Shown here: piece after piece, positions 22,501 through 35,221 of the stretch
How the letters are laid out: each line of letters opens with the position of its first letter
How positions within the stretch are numbered: the first letter of the stretch is position 1
Assembly (NCBI RefSeq): GCF_020085105.1
Contig: NC_058055.1
Span: forward strand, 19,769,822 to 19,833,821
Reading direction: 5' to 3'
Length of the DNA: 64,000 bases
Source: Siniperca chuatsi
Lineage: Eukaryota; Chordata; Actinopteri; Centrarchiformes; Sinipercidae
Notes under the pieces: model-generated
Databases searched by the model: none
Seen by the model: the letters and a program-made list of their open reading frames with translations, nothing else
Told to the model about the DNA's origin: nothing
Made by a program: the position numbers and the translations under genes

Positions 22501-24914
22501 CTGTCAACATCGTTCTGCTTGCTCGTGAGCTTGCAAGTTCATTCTTCCAAGAACGGCTAGGAAGAATGTTCTCCGACCAGAAGTCCATTCTTTGCATTTT
22601 GGGTTTGAGAAACGCCCATAATGTCCTGGAAAAACACTTTTTTGGCCAACTCAGGAACAGAAGGGGAGATTGTGACCATATTTTTGGTTGGACACTGAAT
22701 AAGTGACACTTTTGACTCAAAGGTCAAAGGTCATTGTGACCTCAAAATAGGTTTTTAGTCATAATTTAAGAATGAATTGGGCGATTCCAGATTTCACACA
22801 CATGTTGACTGGGACGACACAATGAGTAAACAATAACTAGCACAGTACAGGCTTTCCTCCATCTCGTCCATTCTGCCTTTCACTTCCTGCCTCATTCTGA
22901 ATTTCAAGCGTCATCGAAATCACATGACTGTAAACAACGTATTGGAGCGCGCCTAGCTAATCGTGATCCTGTGAGTGAGTTTCACCTACAGCTCATAGAG
23001 CGGCTTCACATCTAAAAATGCCAGGAGAAAGCAAAAGCATCATATTTTGTGTACATATGTGTATTTTGTGTATACTCTATAACAGTCCATCTTTACATAG
23101 TAATCAAGTAAATGTGTAACTGTTTAGCCAATACATCTATGAAAATCCTTTATTAATCAGTTCAACAATGTATATTCACTGGAATCATACATATGTATCA
23201 TCAATATAGTGATAACTTCCATTTAGCCAAAAAAATTCATTGATATTACCTTTTATTCAATTCCTTCCAAGTATTTACTGCATATATATATATTATATGA
23301 GTCTGGACAGACATGGATGTAAACTGCAACTTGACCGGTTGGCAGAGGCATACAATATACAGCTAATAAAACTGGAATGTGGAAAAACCTGAGATATCTT
23401 GAATTTTAGTCCCTAATACTGTATGTGTCAAGCTCCAATATCACTTGATCTTACTCTTCCCATAATGCAACTTACTGTAATACTATTTTTTTTTTTTTCT
23501 TCTTTACCCAATTTTGTAACTCATGGTTTAAAAATTTGTCTCCAAGCCAAAGCCGAGATACCAAATGGTATCCCTTGAGTATTTTTAACACAGCTGTTTT
23601 CACAGGGTGTGTAGCACTCCCTGTGCAACCCTGCTTTGTATACCCGCCATCCAACAATCACAGGACTTTAACACCATAGTCCCATCTATGGCCTGATTTA
23701 GGCAACAAAGCACTTGGTAAAGGTCAGGGAAAGATAGTGGTTTTGGTTAAATGTTAATAAACATGTTGTGTCACTGCAGACTGTCTGTGTTAAACCAGAC
23801 CATGAATTTTCCCGAACCTTAGCCAAGTGCCTAAACACAACCATAAAATAATTTAATAATGCGATAGTCACTACGAGTGGATATTGGACTGCAAGATCGG
23901 AGACTTTTTTGGAAAACAAATGAAATACGTTGTCATTTTACTGATACGTTCAGTATCATTATTTTTACGACTTTCCAGATAAATCAATTAACAACATTTT
24001 CTCAGTATGATAATAGAAATATAATCCGGTTGGCATTATGTTTCCTTCAAAATGTATTTGCTGTTGCAAATTAGTTGTATTTAAACGTAATTTCTAGGAG
24101 ACAGGGTTGCCCTGTGACTAGTTAATTGACTGACATAAAATTGTTGGAGTGCCCCTTTAACATATAAACATTTTGTACATGACTCTAAACAACATACTTT
24201 GGAGTGAAGAAATGCAACAACAATATAATAAAGTATAACCATTAATATAATTTACAAAAATAAAACATTTGACTTGTCTCCAAAGACACATTTGTCATAA
24301 ATTTTTAATTCAAAAACAAACACCAGATAAGTAAAAACAAATGTGTTGAATCCGTACCACTTTGCAAGCTGGGTAAGTGGACTGTGTGAAGACACTACTG
24401 ACACACACACTCACACACCCGCACATGTTGGCTGGCATGGCAGTCTTTGCTGCTTGTGTCACATTAAGAACCTCATCAAAAACTCAGGATTGCCTTTAAT
24501 GTAAATCTTCCCATAATATAACAGAATGTGTTATATAGCACATTATGTCATTTTGGATAAAGATAAAGATTCCTCATTGCAGTACAGATGCTGTGTAATT
24601 TAAGTATTAACCACAGTGTTACATTTAAAGTGATATCAGTCAGTGTCACGAGAGTGAAAAATCTAGGGAAATACCAAGCCGGCTCAATTCTACCCTGCTG
24701 GTTACTGTGGTGTGTTTATGTCTTCAGGGAAAGTAACCTCACATGTCAACAAAGCTGTTGTTTCAAAACTATAAAAAGAACAACTATTGCTGATCTTCAG
24801 TCTAAAGTGACTACGTGTGTAGTGTCATTAAAATGAGCACATGTCAAGTGAAATGTTTACACTCGCCAGACAGAAAGCACCAGAGATATCTCACTGTGTT
24901 TCCCCACTACACAG

Positions 24915-24916
<2 letters not shown>
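19581..24916. other. intergenic DNA, no gene supported
   Basis: AT-rich. An hAT-like fragment with right end gcactccaccactg lies at about 21720-21870. A short imperfect (CAG)n run is at 21079-21098. The open frames at 22404-22706 and 22496-22720 overlap on opposite strands and resemble no family I know; they may belong to an old transposable element at about 22050-22830. A (T)n tract is at 23488-23500. Confidence 0.4.

Positions 24917-24954
<38 letters not shown>
24917..24954. repeat. (CA)n microsatellite
   Basis: About 18 uninterrupted CA units after a gcacg start. Confidence 0.95.
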
Positions 24955-24957
<3 letters not shown>

Positions 24958-27900
24958 CCCCCTAATCCTTTCTTGTGGTTTTTACAAGTTAGGTGTTTTC
25001 ACTTACATCTCATCTATGCACAGGGCAGGGCTGAACAGTTGTGCGTTTTGGGTTTGGTATCTCTACCCGAGTGCCACACCTTTTCATGAGAGATGATCAG
25101 GGCACTTTAGGGACTCTTGTCATGGTAAACCCAATATTCTTTTCAAGTTCTGATAGATTGATTTAAAGGATAATGCTGGCTATATTCAATATTTTTCTTA
25201 TTATCAACAAATCCCATAAAAAACCAAAACCAACAATCAATTGATCCTACTAACAAAAGTACTGTTAGCCAAAGTTGTTAGAGCTGCATTGTTGTCCAAA
25301 AACTATTAAACACTATATTAAATGACACTGTCATTTATTTTATTTTAAGTTAAACCTACATATACTGTCCTGCTGCTGTAAATACTCACTAGTGCACTAA
25401 ATGTGAGTTAATCCGCGGTTGAAAATAGTGCCCATGAAATGTACTATTTACTCCTGTTTGACTAACGTTTGCAAAAAACTACAGTGCCCAGCTGTTTTAG
25501 GAAATTATTTGGCTTTTTTTTAAATTATAGTGTCATTCATATGAGAGCCATACACAGGATAGGGATGTTGGACAGTATTGTGAGACAGATTAACACATTG
25601 TTGACTTTGGTCTTTGTGGATTTGTGGATAACAATAAGAAAAATATAGAATAACACCAGTATTGTCCTTTAACAAATACAAGGTAAAGAACTAAATTTCC
25701 CAGACAATACCTAATAATATAATAACTGTACATCCACATATGGTAGCAGGATTAATATACTGTAGCTGGATCATTTTCAAGCTGTAGCTTCTTAAATACA
25801 CACATGATATAAATACCCACAGCCAAATGCACTGTTCAAATCCACAGAACTTTATTTTAAATTCTAGCGGAGATCCCAAAATTTTTCAAATATATCAAAC
25901 TTTCAGGCTAAAATTTGTGGAAATGTGTACAAAATGCAACCCTGGCTCCTAGAATTTATAGAGTAAAGAGCTATGTTGTGGTAAGAAACATAATCACTGC
26001 CTGGATTATGTTGCCAAAGACATCCAGAATATTTCTATTTGATAAAATGGAGCAGGCTTACAAAACATGGAGTCTGGGGTTTGAATATTGATTTTGTCAG
26101 ACACAGTGGGATAAGATGATTTTTTTAATCTTAAATCTGCTTAAGGGGCAATAAAAACAGAAAACTGTAAATTAAGTGGTTAAGTAGATATTGCTTAAAG
26201 CAACCTCAGTAAACTGGTATTAACTGGTGCAGAACCAGGAACCTCTAACACATTCTATAAGTGTGTTGGTCGTGTTAACATTTTTTATGAAAACATTATA
26301 AGCGTTCCTTGGCAGTTAATTTTCCACTTCCTCCTTCCCTGACTTTTGTTTGCGTGATCAATTGTGCAGCTGCAGCAGATTTATACCTTTACTGTACTAA
26401 CAGTACTATACTAACAGTAAAGGAATAAAATAAAATGTTAAACAACAACGACAGACCACACAGTCAGTCAAAGAAATCTGTTATTACAGTTGACAAAATC
26501 ACAATGGAATCATTTAATTGGTATGAACCAAATGTAAATGACCAAGCATTCTCACCTGATGATTCAGTACCAGGTGTGTTTCAGTTCCAGAGAGATTAAT
26601 CAAACACAGTTTTAAACCATTTATGCAATTTCAAGAGAACTGCAGCACACAAAACTTATAACTAATAATATATAGACATAACAATAGACTTGTAACACAC
26701 CTCAGTTAATCACACATAAAGCTAGTCACCTCACCTACATATGTATCTTATTTTCATGTTTTTACTCTGCCATGTGCACTTTATTTTCGTTAAAACGCAG
26801 GTTTTTTGTTGAAATCAGGTTTTTATGTTGTTGTTGGGGTTTTTTTGTGCTGTGATCCTGAAGAAATTTAGTCATTTTTTATGGGTGAAATCACAATTAA
26901 ATTAAACTTGAACTTGAATTTAGGACACTGTCCAGATTCAGTTGCTTTGTTTGTGTATGTGTCTTGTGTGCGTCAGTGAAGGAGTGTAAAATGGGAAAAT
27001 AAAACTTTTGGTAATGGTCAGCCACCAAAGAAACCCATTGATTTAATTTATACAAAAACCTGGATTTATACACATTTTCATACATCTTTTTAAAAAAATG
27101 CTTAAAATGAATGTTTAAATTCCTGTAGTTCAGGTAACTGTAAAATTAAACTGTACATACAACAACTTATTTTAAAAGGCAATAGACATCGCCCTTGACA
27201 TACGCTCAGCCATTGTTGAGCAGAGAGTACAGTTATACTGTGTTTTTCCCCCTTGTTTAAGTTTGTACCATGACCAGCACCTGTTCACTTCAACTGCTGA
27301 GTTTACTATACAGAAGCTTCACCTGTTGTTTATTTACATTCAATATTTTAGGAGGAGGAATCATGGGTAAATAAGTTAAACTGGTCAGCTTTGAGATAGA
27401 TGTTGCCATTGGGTCAGAAATTGTATAGTACAGTAATCAAACAAAAAATATGGACATGTAACACATTTACAGGAACCTTTACAGGTGATTGTTTCTTATG
27501 ATGAATATATTATTTATAGATGTTTTTGTATTAAACAAATGGTTAAAAAGATGGCTTATTGTATTACTATTGTATTATTTAATGATAATTCATATCCATA
27601 CAAAAAAAATTGAACTTTTGTAAAACATCGGCATATTTTAATGGAGTTCTGACAAGTTTCCATAATGTAATAACATGCAGCTATCACATGGAAAGCGTTT
27701 GTGTTCAACCTTTATTTTCATGTCTCTTGATTTTAAAAGGAAGCACTTTTTGGCACAACTGTTGCATCATCACTTTCCGCCTGCACTTGGATCGAATCAA
27801 ATTGTGAGATATGAAGGCTGTCATATTGACCCTAACCACTGATAACACACACTGAGCCATAAGAAAAGTGTAAGAATGCCATAAAATCAAATCAACTAAT

Positions 27901-30900
27901 TAGCTGATCAGTTCAAAGAAATCCTGATAGTAGAATTTAGGGTAGGATTTTATAATACAGCCCATGATTTACAGTGAAATTCTGTTGTATCAATCAAGAA
28001 CTAATAAAATACTTACCAGTTCCTACTGGTACTTAAATGTATGTACAGTGGAAGAAATTGGCATTTTTAGAGGAAAGAAATGATACTATTTTTGTAAATA
28101 CTTTGTACCTACAGGGTATAGTACTGAGAAACAAAACTGAAGTTTGGGCAAAGTGGCGTAAACAACACTGACCGAGTTAATATATGCTACCAAACAGCAG
28201 TGGTACAGTGAGATAAAGAAATGGGCTTTGGGATAATCTCTCAAAACTAAGATGGAGGTGTTGTTGAAGACCCAAAATGATCACAGGTCACCAGTGCTAA
28301 AGTACAGCAATGTTTTTTGCGGTAGGAAAAGGGGTACAAATCTTGGAACAATGGGGCACTTGTCAATCATTTCTGGAGAACAGCAACTTGCTGGGGCTTA
28401 ACTGGTTAAATGCTAGCCCACTGCATAGGCTATTTAGCCCATTAGTTTATATTCTTTGGATTGACTATAGTGTAGGTGCTGTTCCTTACAGTAATGGTTG
28501 AAATATAGTAAAAACAAATGCTTTTGCACTTATGCGTATGGCAGTTATTAGGGAAAGTGGCCCCAACAGAAAATCTGGTATCCATCTGACAAAAACTGCT
28601 ATAGATATATCATTTATATATCATATCATCATCATCAATTAAAGAGCGACACTTGACACAGCCTGCATAATTTGCTGGACTTTTTTGTCAGAAATGTGAA
28701 TTAAAAGGTTGTATTTCACAAATAGACCATACGATAGTCTGGTGTCATGTATTCAGTGCCTTTCTTTCTTTTCTTAACAATGCCATTATTCTGTCTTTGA
28801 CCTCTGATTGCTTGTTTTGAGATAATAGAGTTCATGTTGGCATAAAGTGGGTGCCATTATTTTCTTTTTGTGGTTACAACTCCAAATTTCCAATGAGTTT
28901 TTTTACTTCCTTGAAACCATGAAAGTTTTTCATGGTTGCAAGATTCAGGGATGGTACAGTCAGGGATGGTGCAATCAAATCTGCCACACGGTTTAAAATG
29001 ACTGGTTCATTTAATGTCAAAAGTTTTGCAAACTAACTGGAACAAACATGAGTGCTTCTTTTGTTTAGTTGCTTTTAGTTGCTACCAAATAAACCAAACA
29101 TATCTCAAGTACAATGGGGTGCAATTGAACAGAACAGATTTTAAATGCACCACACCTAAGGCTTATGTGACTGAGATGTGTACCTCAAATTTGAATATTT
29201 ACTATATGATAAGGCAGAAATGTGTTTAATCATACACTGTTTGTTCTCTTTTCTGATAGGATAACAATCTGCAATCTGCACATCTGCAACAGACAGAGGA
29301 AGGAAGAAGAAAACGTAATGGCCGTCTGTCTTAAAGGAACTATGTCTGAAACTAAGACAGAGACAGACTGTGGGAATTGTGCAAATATACATTCAGCAAC
29401 AAAATATGGACATACAGTAAAAAATTAGGTCTGGAGTCAGTATTTACACAGTTTCACATCTGGTTTTTAATGGTTTTTCCAGTTTGTCTGGTCAACAGTT
29501 TACCAACTTCAGGACATAAGCTCATAAACTGTCAATAAATGTATATCTTCAGTATAGATTTTATATATTTACAAAAAGATTTAATACAAAAATAATTTAT
29601 CTTTTTTCATTCAAAGACATGTTCACTTGACTGTTGTTATTTTATAGGAATTGATAAACTGAATAAAAGGTGTTATTCATGTACAGTTGTCATAATAAAT
29701 GTTTAACGTAAAGTAGCATGGGATCTACCTGACCTAATGATTTATTTATTTGGTCAGCTAGTTAGCTACTCGTTTAAAGAATTTTCAAGAATTTTTTAAC
29801 CACCTTGCAGTGTTTTTATAAGAATAAAATATTGCTTTATGTTAGAAGTTATGGTTTTAGGATACAGACGCACTAGATAACAAAGGCTCTTTCATTTACT
29901 AAACTGTGTTGTGTGCTGTTATTATCCAGATAATACAACTATATATCTCTGTAGTAAAGCTACTTTTTTGTGTTTATTTTTTGCACCTGATATGTTTTAT
30001 AATTGGAAGTCTGCACTCGTCCCATGTCTGTGAGTGATTAAGAATAAAAATTAAAGTAAATTATAAATTTGATGATCCCTTTTGACTAATTTGTCTTTGA
30101 GTGAGAAGCCATGTTTACCTTCAACAAATAAAAATAGCAAGTTTTGCAATTTCTCATGTGTGTGCATTCATCTTTGCATCAGGTTGGACAGTTTATTGTA
30201 CTTTATATCAGGTCGTTAATGGCAAGAACAGCCACAGGTCATTTATTCAGGCATTTAACCTCCACAGACTTAAGAGAGAATATTCAGGCTACCAAATTCA
30301 CTGATTTACATTAAAGCACACTTCAAATTCCTGTTTCTAAATGTCAACAAAGGAGCTTTAGAAATCCACAATATGCCTTCTAAATGGTCAAGACAATTGT
30401 TGCTTTAAAATCACTCCAGTCAGTCCCTTCTTGTTTGACATCCAAAGCAGGATTTTCTGTACAGAGTTGTCTTAAAGGAACAATTCACCACAGTATAATC
30501 TTTTAAAGATGTTTAAAATAAACAGCAGATATACACCCAAAGCTTAATGTTGTTTGCAGTGATGGAGGAAGTAAAAGGTTGCAATACTACAGTGTAAAAA
30601 TACTACATTTTTAAATGAAAATTTGAAAATGTAAAACTACATAAGTACTGTTTGCAAAACTAAGTAAGTATCAAAAGTAAAAGTACTCAATGCAGAAAAA
30701 TTGCCCCTGGGAATGTCATACTATTATTGGGGCTATAGCTACAATTTAGGATGCATTGAGGTCATGTCATCTGCATTTTTTTCTGAAAAACTGGGGTTTT
30801 AAGTGACCTGGGGGGGGGTTAAGTTTTACAATTAAAAACGTAAAAATGATGGGTATTTAATAGGCAGATTTGAGTATTTCTAGACAGTATATTTAAATTT

Positions 30901-31180
30901 AACTAGTCTTAGACCAATGAATAAATTTAAAAAAATGTTATAATTTCTTCACCAGAATTTTAGACTTTGAAACAGCATTTATATTCATGCTCCCTGGAGT
31001 ACATTAATTTTATTTCTCAAGAAGAGTGATGTTTCACTACCCACCCTTATACACTGAACTGTGCCTGCAAGATAGGACTTCATCCAATACAGGATATCAG
31101 AGGAGAAATTAAAATGGTCTAGTTTAGAGATTTTATTGTCGGGAAATAAAACTCACAAAAAAATATAATTGGACTCTTAA
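24955..31180. other. intergenic DNA, no gene supported
   Basis: Over 6 kb of AT-rich sequence with short ORFs only. An hAT-like fragment (gcagtgatggaggaagtaaa, then aagtaaaagtactcaatgca) is at about 30560-30690, and a poly-G run of 9 at 30810-30818. No splice-bounded exon with a recognisable protein motif was found on either strand. Confidence 0.4.
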
Positions 31181-31440
31181 TTTATAGGTGCACTGTGGAG
31201 TTTCCTTGTAAATAAGTTATATTTACATTGAGTGTTGAATGCATTCTTGTACTCATAAAACAATAATTTAAATCCAGTGGAATAGTGTGAATCAATTGGC
31301 AGGTCTGTGTAACATGTCTCCCACATGTATGCACGCATGCGTCCTCGTGTGTGTGCACGAGACAAACAAAACAGGGACCCACTCATAAAAACTGCTCCAC
31401 AGTGCTACTAGAGGTCAGAAACTCCACAGGGAACCTTTAA
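31181..31440. mobile_element. MITE with inverted terminal repeats
   Basis: The left end tttataggtgcactgtggag continues into tttcc. The right end, read on the opposite strand, is ttaaaggttccctgtggagt then ttc. Over about 23 bp the two termini agree at most positions. The element is about 260 bp and non-coding. Possible TTAA/TTTAA at both borders, but the duplication is not certain. Confidence 0.65.
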
Positions 31441-31639
31441 TAGATAAAATACAAAATTATTAACAAAACATTTACAGCTTTCTGGTGGAAGGGGTGCCAA
31501 CTGCTCATCAGTACAAAGTAACTAATCATTCACACACCAAGGGGTTCTTGCACAAGGACACTCCGACATGTGGGCTGGGCGAAGCCTGGATCGACCTGCC
31601 AACCTTCCAATTGATGGAATTTTTTATTGATGTATTTTC

Positions 31640-31990
31640 CTGTACAAGATCTCTTTCTCAATAGAGACCTGAGTGCAGCAGAATAAATAAGTAAAAGAAG
31701 GACAGAGCACATACACACAAATGGGTGACAAATTAAAGGAAAAACCAACATGAAACAAGCATCCAAAACAGCTTCAGTGCTTCTTGCCAAGTCTGTGGAA
31801 CTGTATTGGAGGGATAAACACCATTCCTCCACAAGATATGCCCTCATTTATATATACAACCTATATTTAATCAGGTAATCTCATTGAGATCAAGATCTCT
31901 TTTGCAAGAGAGACCTGAGTACAGCAGATAAAAAGAAAAACAAACATAGCCAGACATAACAAAAGGACATGTAACATCAGAGACAGTCAC
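31640..31990 (+). repeat. two tandem copies of a fish repeat (agatctctttt..agagacctga type)
   Basis: The core caagatctctttctcaatag ... agacctgagtgcagcaga (31645-31685) recurs as caagatctcttttgcaagag ... agacctgagtacagcaga (31890-31930). They are 245 bp apart in the same orientation, so this is a duplicated repeat unit. I do not know the family name. Confidence 0.6.
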
Positions 31991-33530
31991 AGACATCACT
32001 AAATATATCTGAAGAAATAGATGGTGGTGGAGAGCACTGTCTTACACGCTGGTCCAAAATCTTCCATAGGTGTGAAACTGGGTTGGGATCTGGTGACTAT
32101 GAAAACCATAGCATTTTATTCACATTATTTTCACATTCACAGCTATCATCACCTGCTTACTATCGCATTTTCATCTTTCAAGTGGATTAACAAGTATACT
32201 TATGTGGCTTACAGTCATCATTAAACACCTGGACAAACCTGAAAAGATTCTCCTGATGAATGAAAAGAACATCATCGCTATTCTGTGTGTTCTGCCAGGT
32301 TTATTGTGAAGGAAAATGGCAACTGCCCAAAAATATGCAGACATCTTTATCAGATCAATTAAAATCCACGCTTTATTTCCTCATACCCTTTTCCTTTGTA
32401 AATGCTTTTTATTGTCAATTATGCTGATTGTGAGTAATGTCAATATGCATGGCTAAAGTATGTTCCACAATTACACTATTTCCTCAAAATCTGTGAGGAT
32501 TATAGGGGAACCCCAGACTAGGAAGGAAAAATAATTCATGCAAATACTTACTATATATATCTATCTATAACATTATTTTTTTACAGTATCAGGCCAGGTG
32601 TAGAACAACTGTCATTTAATTTAATTTAATTTAATTTATTTATTCATGAGGACAACACACATTATCAACATTTCTGCAAATGTGCTAGTGTTAGCCAGCT
32701 GGCTAATTTTTAAGTGCAGTCCTTTGGCAAGATGTTTTGAAACCAGTGAGGTGATGGTTAAAATGTACAGAAGACAACAAGACGCCATAAAGACGGCATC
32801 AAAATAAGCATTCTCAAGACAGAGCAACAGGAAACAGCAAAACAAATAATATAACAACAACATCTACTATTTGGTCCATGTAGCCATGCAAGTAACAAAG
32901 AGAGTACATGTACACAAAGAAAATGGGCTTAAGTGTACCTTTCTCTTGAGACCAGCTTGTCATATAGTATGTTAAGTGAAGGGATGATCATCATTGCATT
33001 CGTATATAATTTTGTTGCTGTAGTTGTTAGGCAATTTCTTATATACTTAAAATTAGCCAGGTTGTACTTAATAATTTTTGATGTGTTTCCCTGTTGTCCT
33101 TTTTCCTCTTCTGTCCTCTTTAGTTCTACCCAGGTGTACTACATCTGATTGCTCAATGAGGTGCACCTGGCCTGGGAATGAAGTGCTTAAAAGCTTATGT
33201 GCTAGCATCAAAAGAGAGGCTGTTGGCGTGGCGACTACTGGTCTTGCTGCATTTTGTGTTGCTGTTGTGTTTTGACTTGATTTAGTGTCTTGGTTGTTTG
33301 TATAACTATATGTTTAATGAATACAATGCATTTGGTTGTTCAAAAAGGTGTTTTTTTCTGTGGTTGATTTAGGTTAGTGGTGGAGTGTTGTTCACCTCAT
33401 AGAGCCGCCTAAGGGGGGGGCGTAACAACTTATTTCTTGAAGGATAAGGTGGAGTCGAGGATAATACTGAGATATTTGACATGAGAGACTACTTGGATGA
33501 TCTGTCCAGACACACACAGACTTTGGGATC
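31991..33530. other. intergenic DNA, no gene seen
   Basis: Short (TTTAA)n run at about 32614-32640. The stretch 33090-33300 (caggtgtactacatctgatt, then ggtgcacctggcctgggaat and a run toward ttgtgttgctgttg) looks like part of an LTR, but no partner LTR or coding region is present. Confidence 0.35.
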
Positions 33531-33539
33531 ACAGTCAGA

Positions 33540-34010
33540 TTCAGAGTGTGTCTTTGTAAAAAGACACGTTTCTCTGCGTTTTTGGAGACAACAGCTAAGA
33601 TGCTAATAGGCCTGTAATTGCTTACATCAGTCAAATCACTCCTGATTTATGAACTGGCACAACTTAAACTTAACTTTAATAGAGGCATTCATTATCTTTT
33701 GTTATCGGTTCAGTAAATTAATCTGTATACCTTTTTAGAAAGAGGAAGTCCAGTCCAAACGTTTCTTTTGATTTAGAGTTTTTACGAGAGTCCGGACTGT
33801 TATTAACTTTAGATTCAGAAACCGCCATCAGGGAGAAGACAGGTTGAGAGATATCTATGGGTGATGGATCTAGAGGTCCAGTTTAATTGATGTGTATTAT
33901 CTTAACAGAGTTCACAAAGTAGGAATTGACTAGAGTTGCGGTATCTACAGCCCCTTTAATCAGGGAGCCATTGTGTTTAGGCTCCAGCTGCTTTTTTGTA
34001 TTATTATACA
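33540..34010 (-). mobile_element. LINE reverse transcriptase fragment (L2/CR1/Rex1-like)
   Basis: On the minus strand, interrupted by shifts, one reads a KVVPVHKSG-like motif then LTDVSNYRPISILAVVSK (about 33570-33660). This is the conserved NYRPIS segment of LINE reverse transcriptases. Upstream pieces (VNSYFVNSVKIIHINW, near 33870-33930) fit the linker region. Too degraded to name the clade with certainty. Confidence 0.55.
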
Positions 34011-34596
34011 AAAATGGATCCTATTAACTCATTAAGAGGGAAAAGATTTTGTTCCTATTAAGTTCCTATTCCATTACTTCAAGAAACTCATCTTAATAAG
34101 TCAGAACACATTAAATTCAAAAGAGACTGGGTTGGCCAAATCTATTCGGCCTTCTACAATAGTAAGAGTAGGGGTATGGCAGTGCTGACTGACAAAAACC
34201 TACCTGTTCTATTCTATACTGTATTTGGTACCAACATGTCTCATATCCCAGAAAGCTGAAAAAGCTTTGTTTTTGCAAAAACATAAAATATATGAACAAG
34301 GAAACAGATCAGGGTGGTATCTGGCAGCACTAATTAATAATCATTTAAAACATATCAATCACCAAGATAAAAAGCAAACCAGAAAACTATTGTTGTATGT
34401 CAAATGATATTTGTTCTGTCTTAAGTGATCTTTATAAAAAAAAATCTTTATAAATATTCTTCTCATACTGTGAGGAATATGAATCAGTTTTTGGAAAGTG
34501 ATAATTTGGAAATGGAAAATGACTACTGCTGTGTGGATGCCATTGACTCATTGTCAAGTGGTCCAGATGGCCTGCCAGTAGAGATTTATAAAAGTG

Positions 34597-35095
34597 ATTG
34601 CCCCCTAAACCTAATAACTGGTTGGGCCACCCTTAGCAGCAACAACTGCAATCAAGCGTTTGCGATAACTTGCAATGAGTATTTTACAGCGCTGTGGAGG
34701 ATTTTTGGCCCACTCATCTTTGCAGAATTGTTGTAATTCAGCCACATTGGAGGGTTTTTGAGCATGAACTGCCTTTTTAAGGTCATGCCATAGCATCTCA
34801 ATAGGATTCAGGTCAGGACTTTGACTAGGCTTGATTGCAGTTGTTGTTGCAAAGGATGGCCCAACCAGTTATTAGGTTTAGGGGGCAATCACTATTTCAC
34901 ACAGGGCCATGTAGGTTTGGATTTTGTTTTCCCTTAATAATAACAATCTTCATTTAAAAACTGCATTTTGTGTTTACTTGTGTTATCTTTGACTAATATC
35001 TAAATTAGTTTGATAATGTGAAACATTTAAGTGTGAAAAACGTGCAAAAAAATAAGAACTCAGTAAGGGCAAACACTTTTGCACACCACTCCCCT
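34597..35095 (-). mobile_element. Tc1/mariner-type transposon remnant inserted in the L1 relic
   Basis: On the minus strand, 34796-34611 encodes the transposase C-terminus: MLWHDLKKAVHAQKPSNVAE, then KDEWAKNPPQRCK, then VVAAKGGPTSY and stop. It is preceded upstream (34797-34828) by SQSPDLNPIE, the motif holding the last acidic catalytic residue of the DDE triad. The end of the same ORF also appears on the + strand at 34829-34890, forming an inverted duplication. The right part, 34890-35095, ends gggcaaacacttttgcacac then cact, like a Tc1-type terminal repeat of fish. No left terminus. Inactive. Confidence 0.82.
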
Positions 35096-35221
35096 AATGA
35101 TTTTGTTTAAACACTCCCTTTTGGTTAAAAGTCTTCCTAATACTTTAAAGTTAACTACAATAACAGTCATTCCAAACAAAAAAAAAAGATCCAGGAGATC
35201 CAGCCTCATCTAGGCCTATAT

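Noticed and set aside
22404-22720. Overlapping ~100- and 74-codon ORFs on opposite strands
   Set aside because: They mirror each other, have no recognisable domain or splice context, and the surrounding sequence looks like an old interspersed repeat.
24917-24954. CRISPR-like regular repeat
   Set aside because: Simple (CA)n; no spacer structure, and the DNA is eukaryotic.
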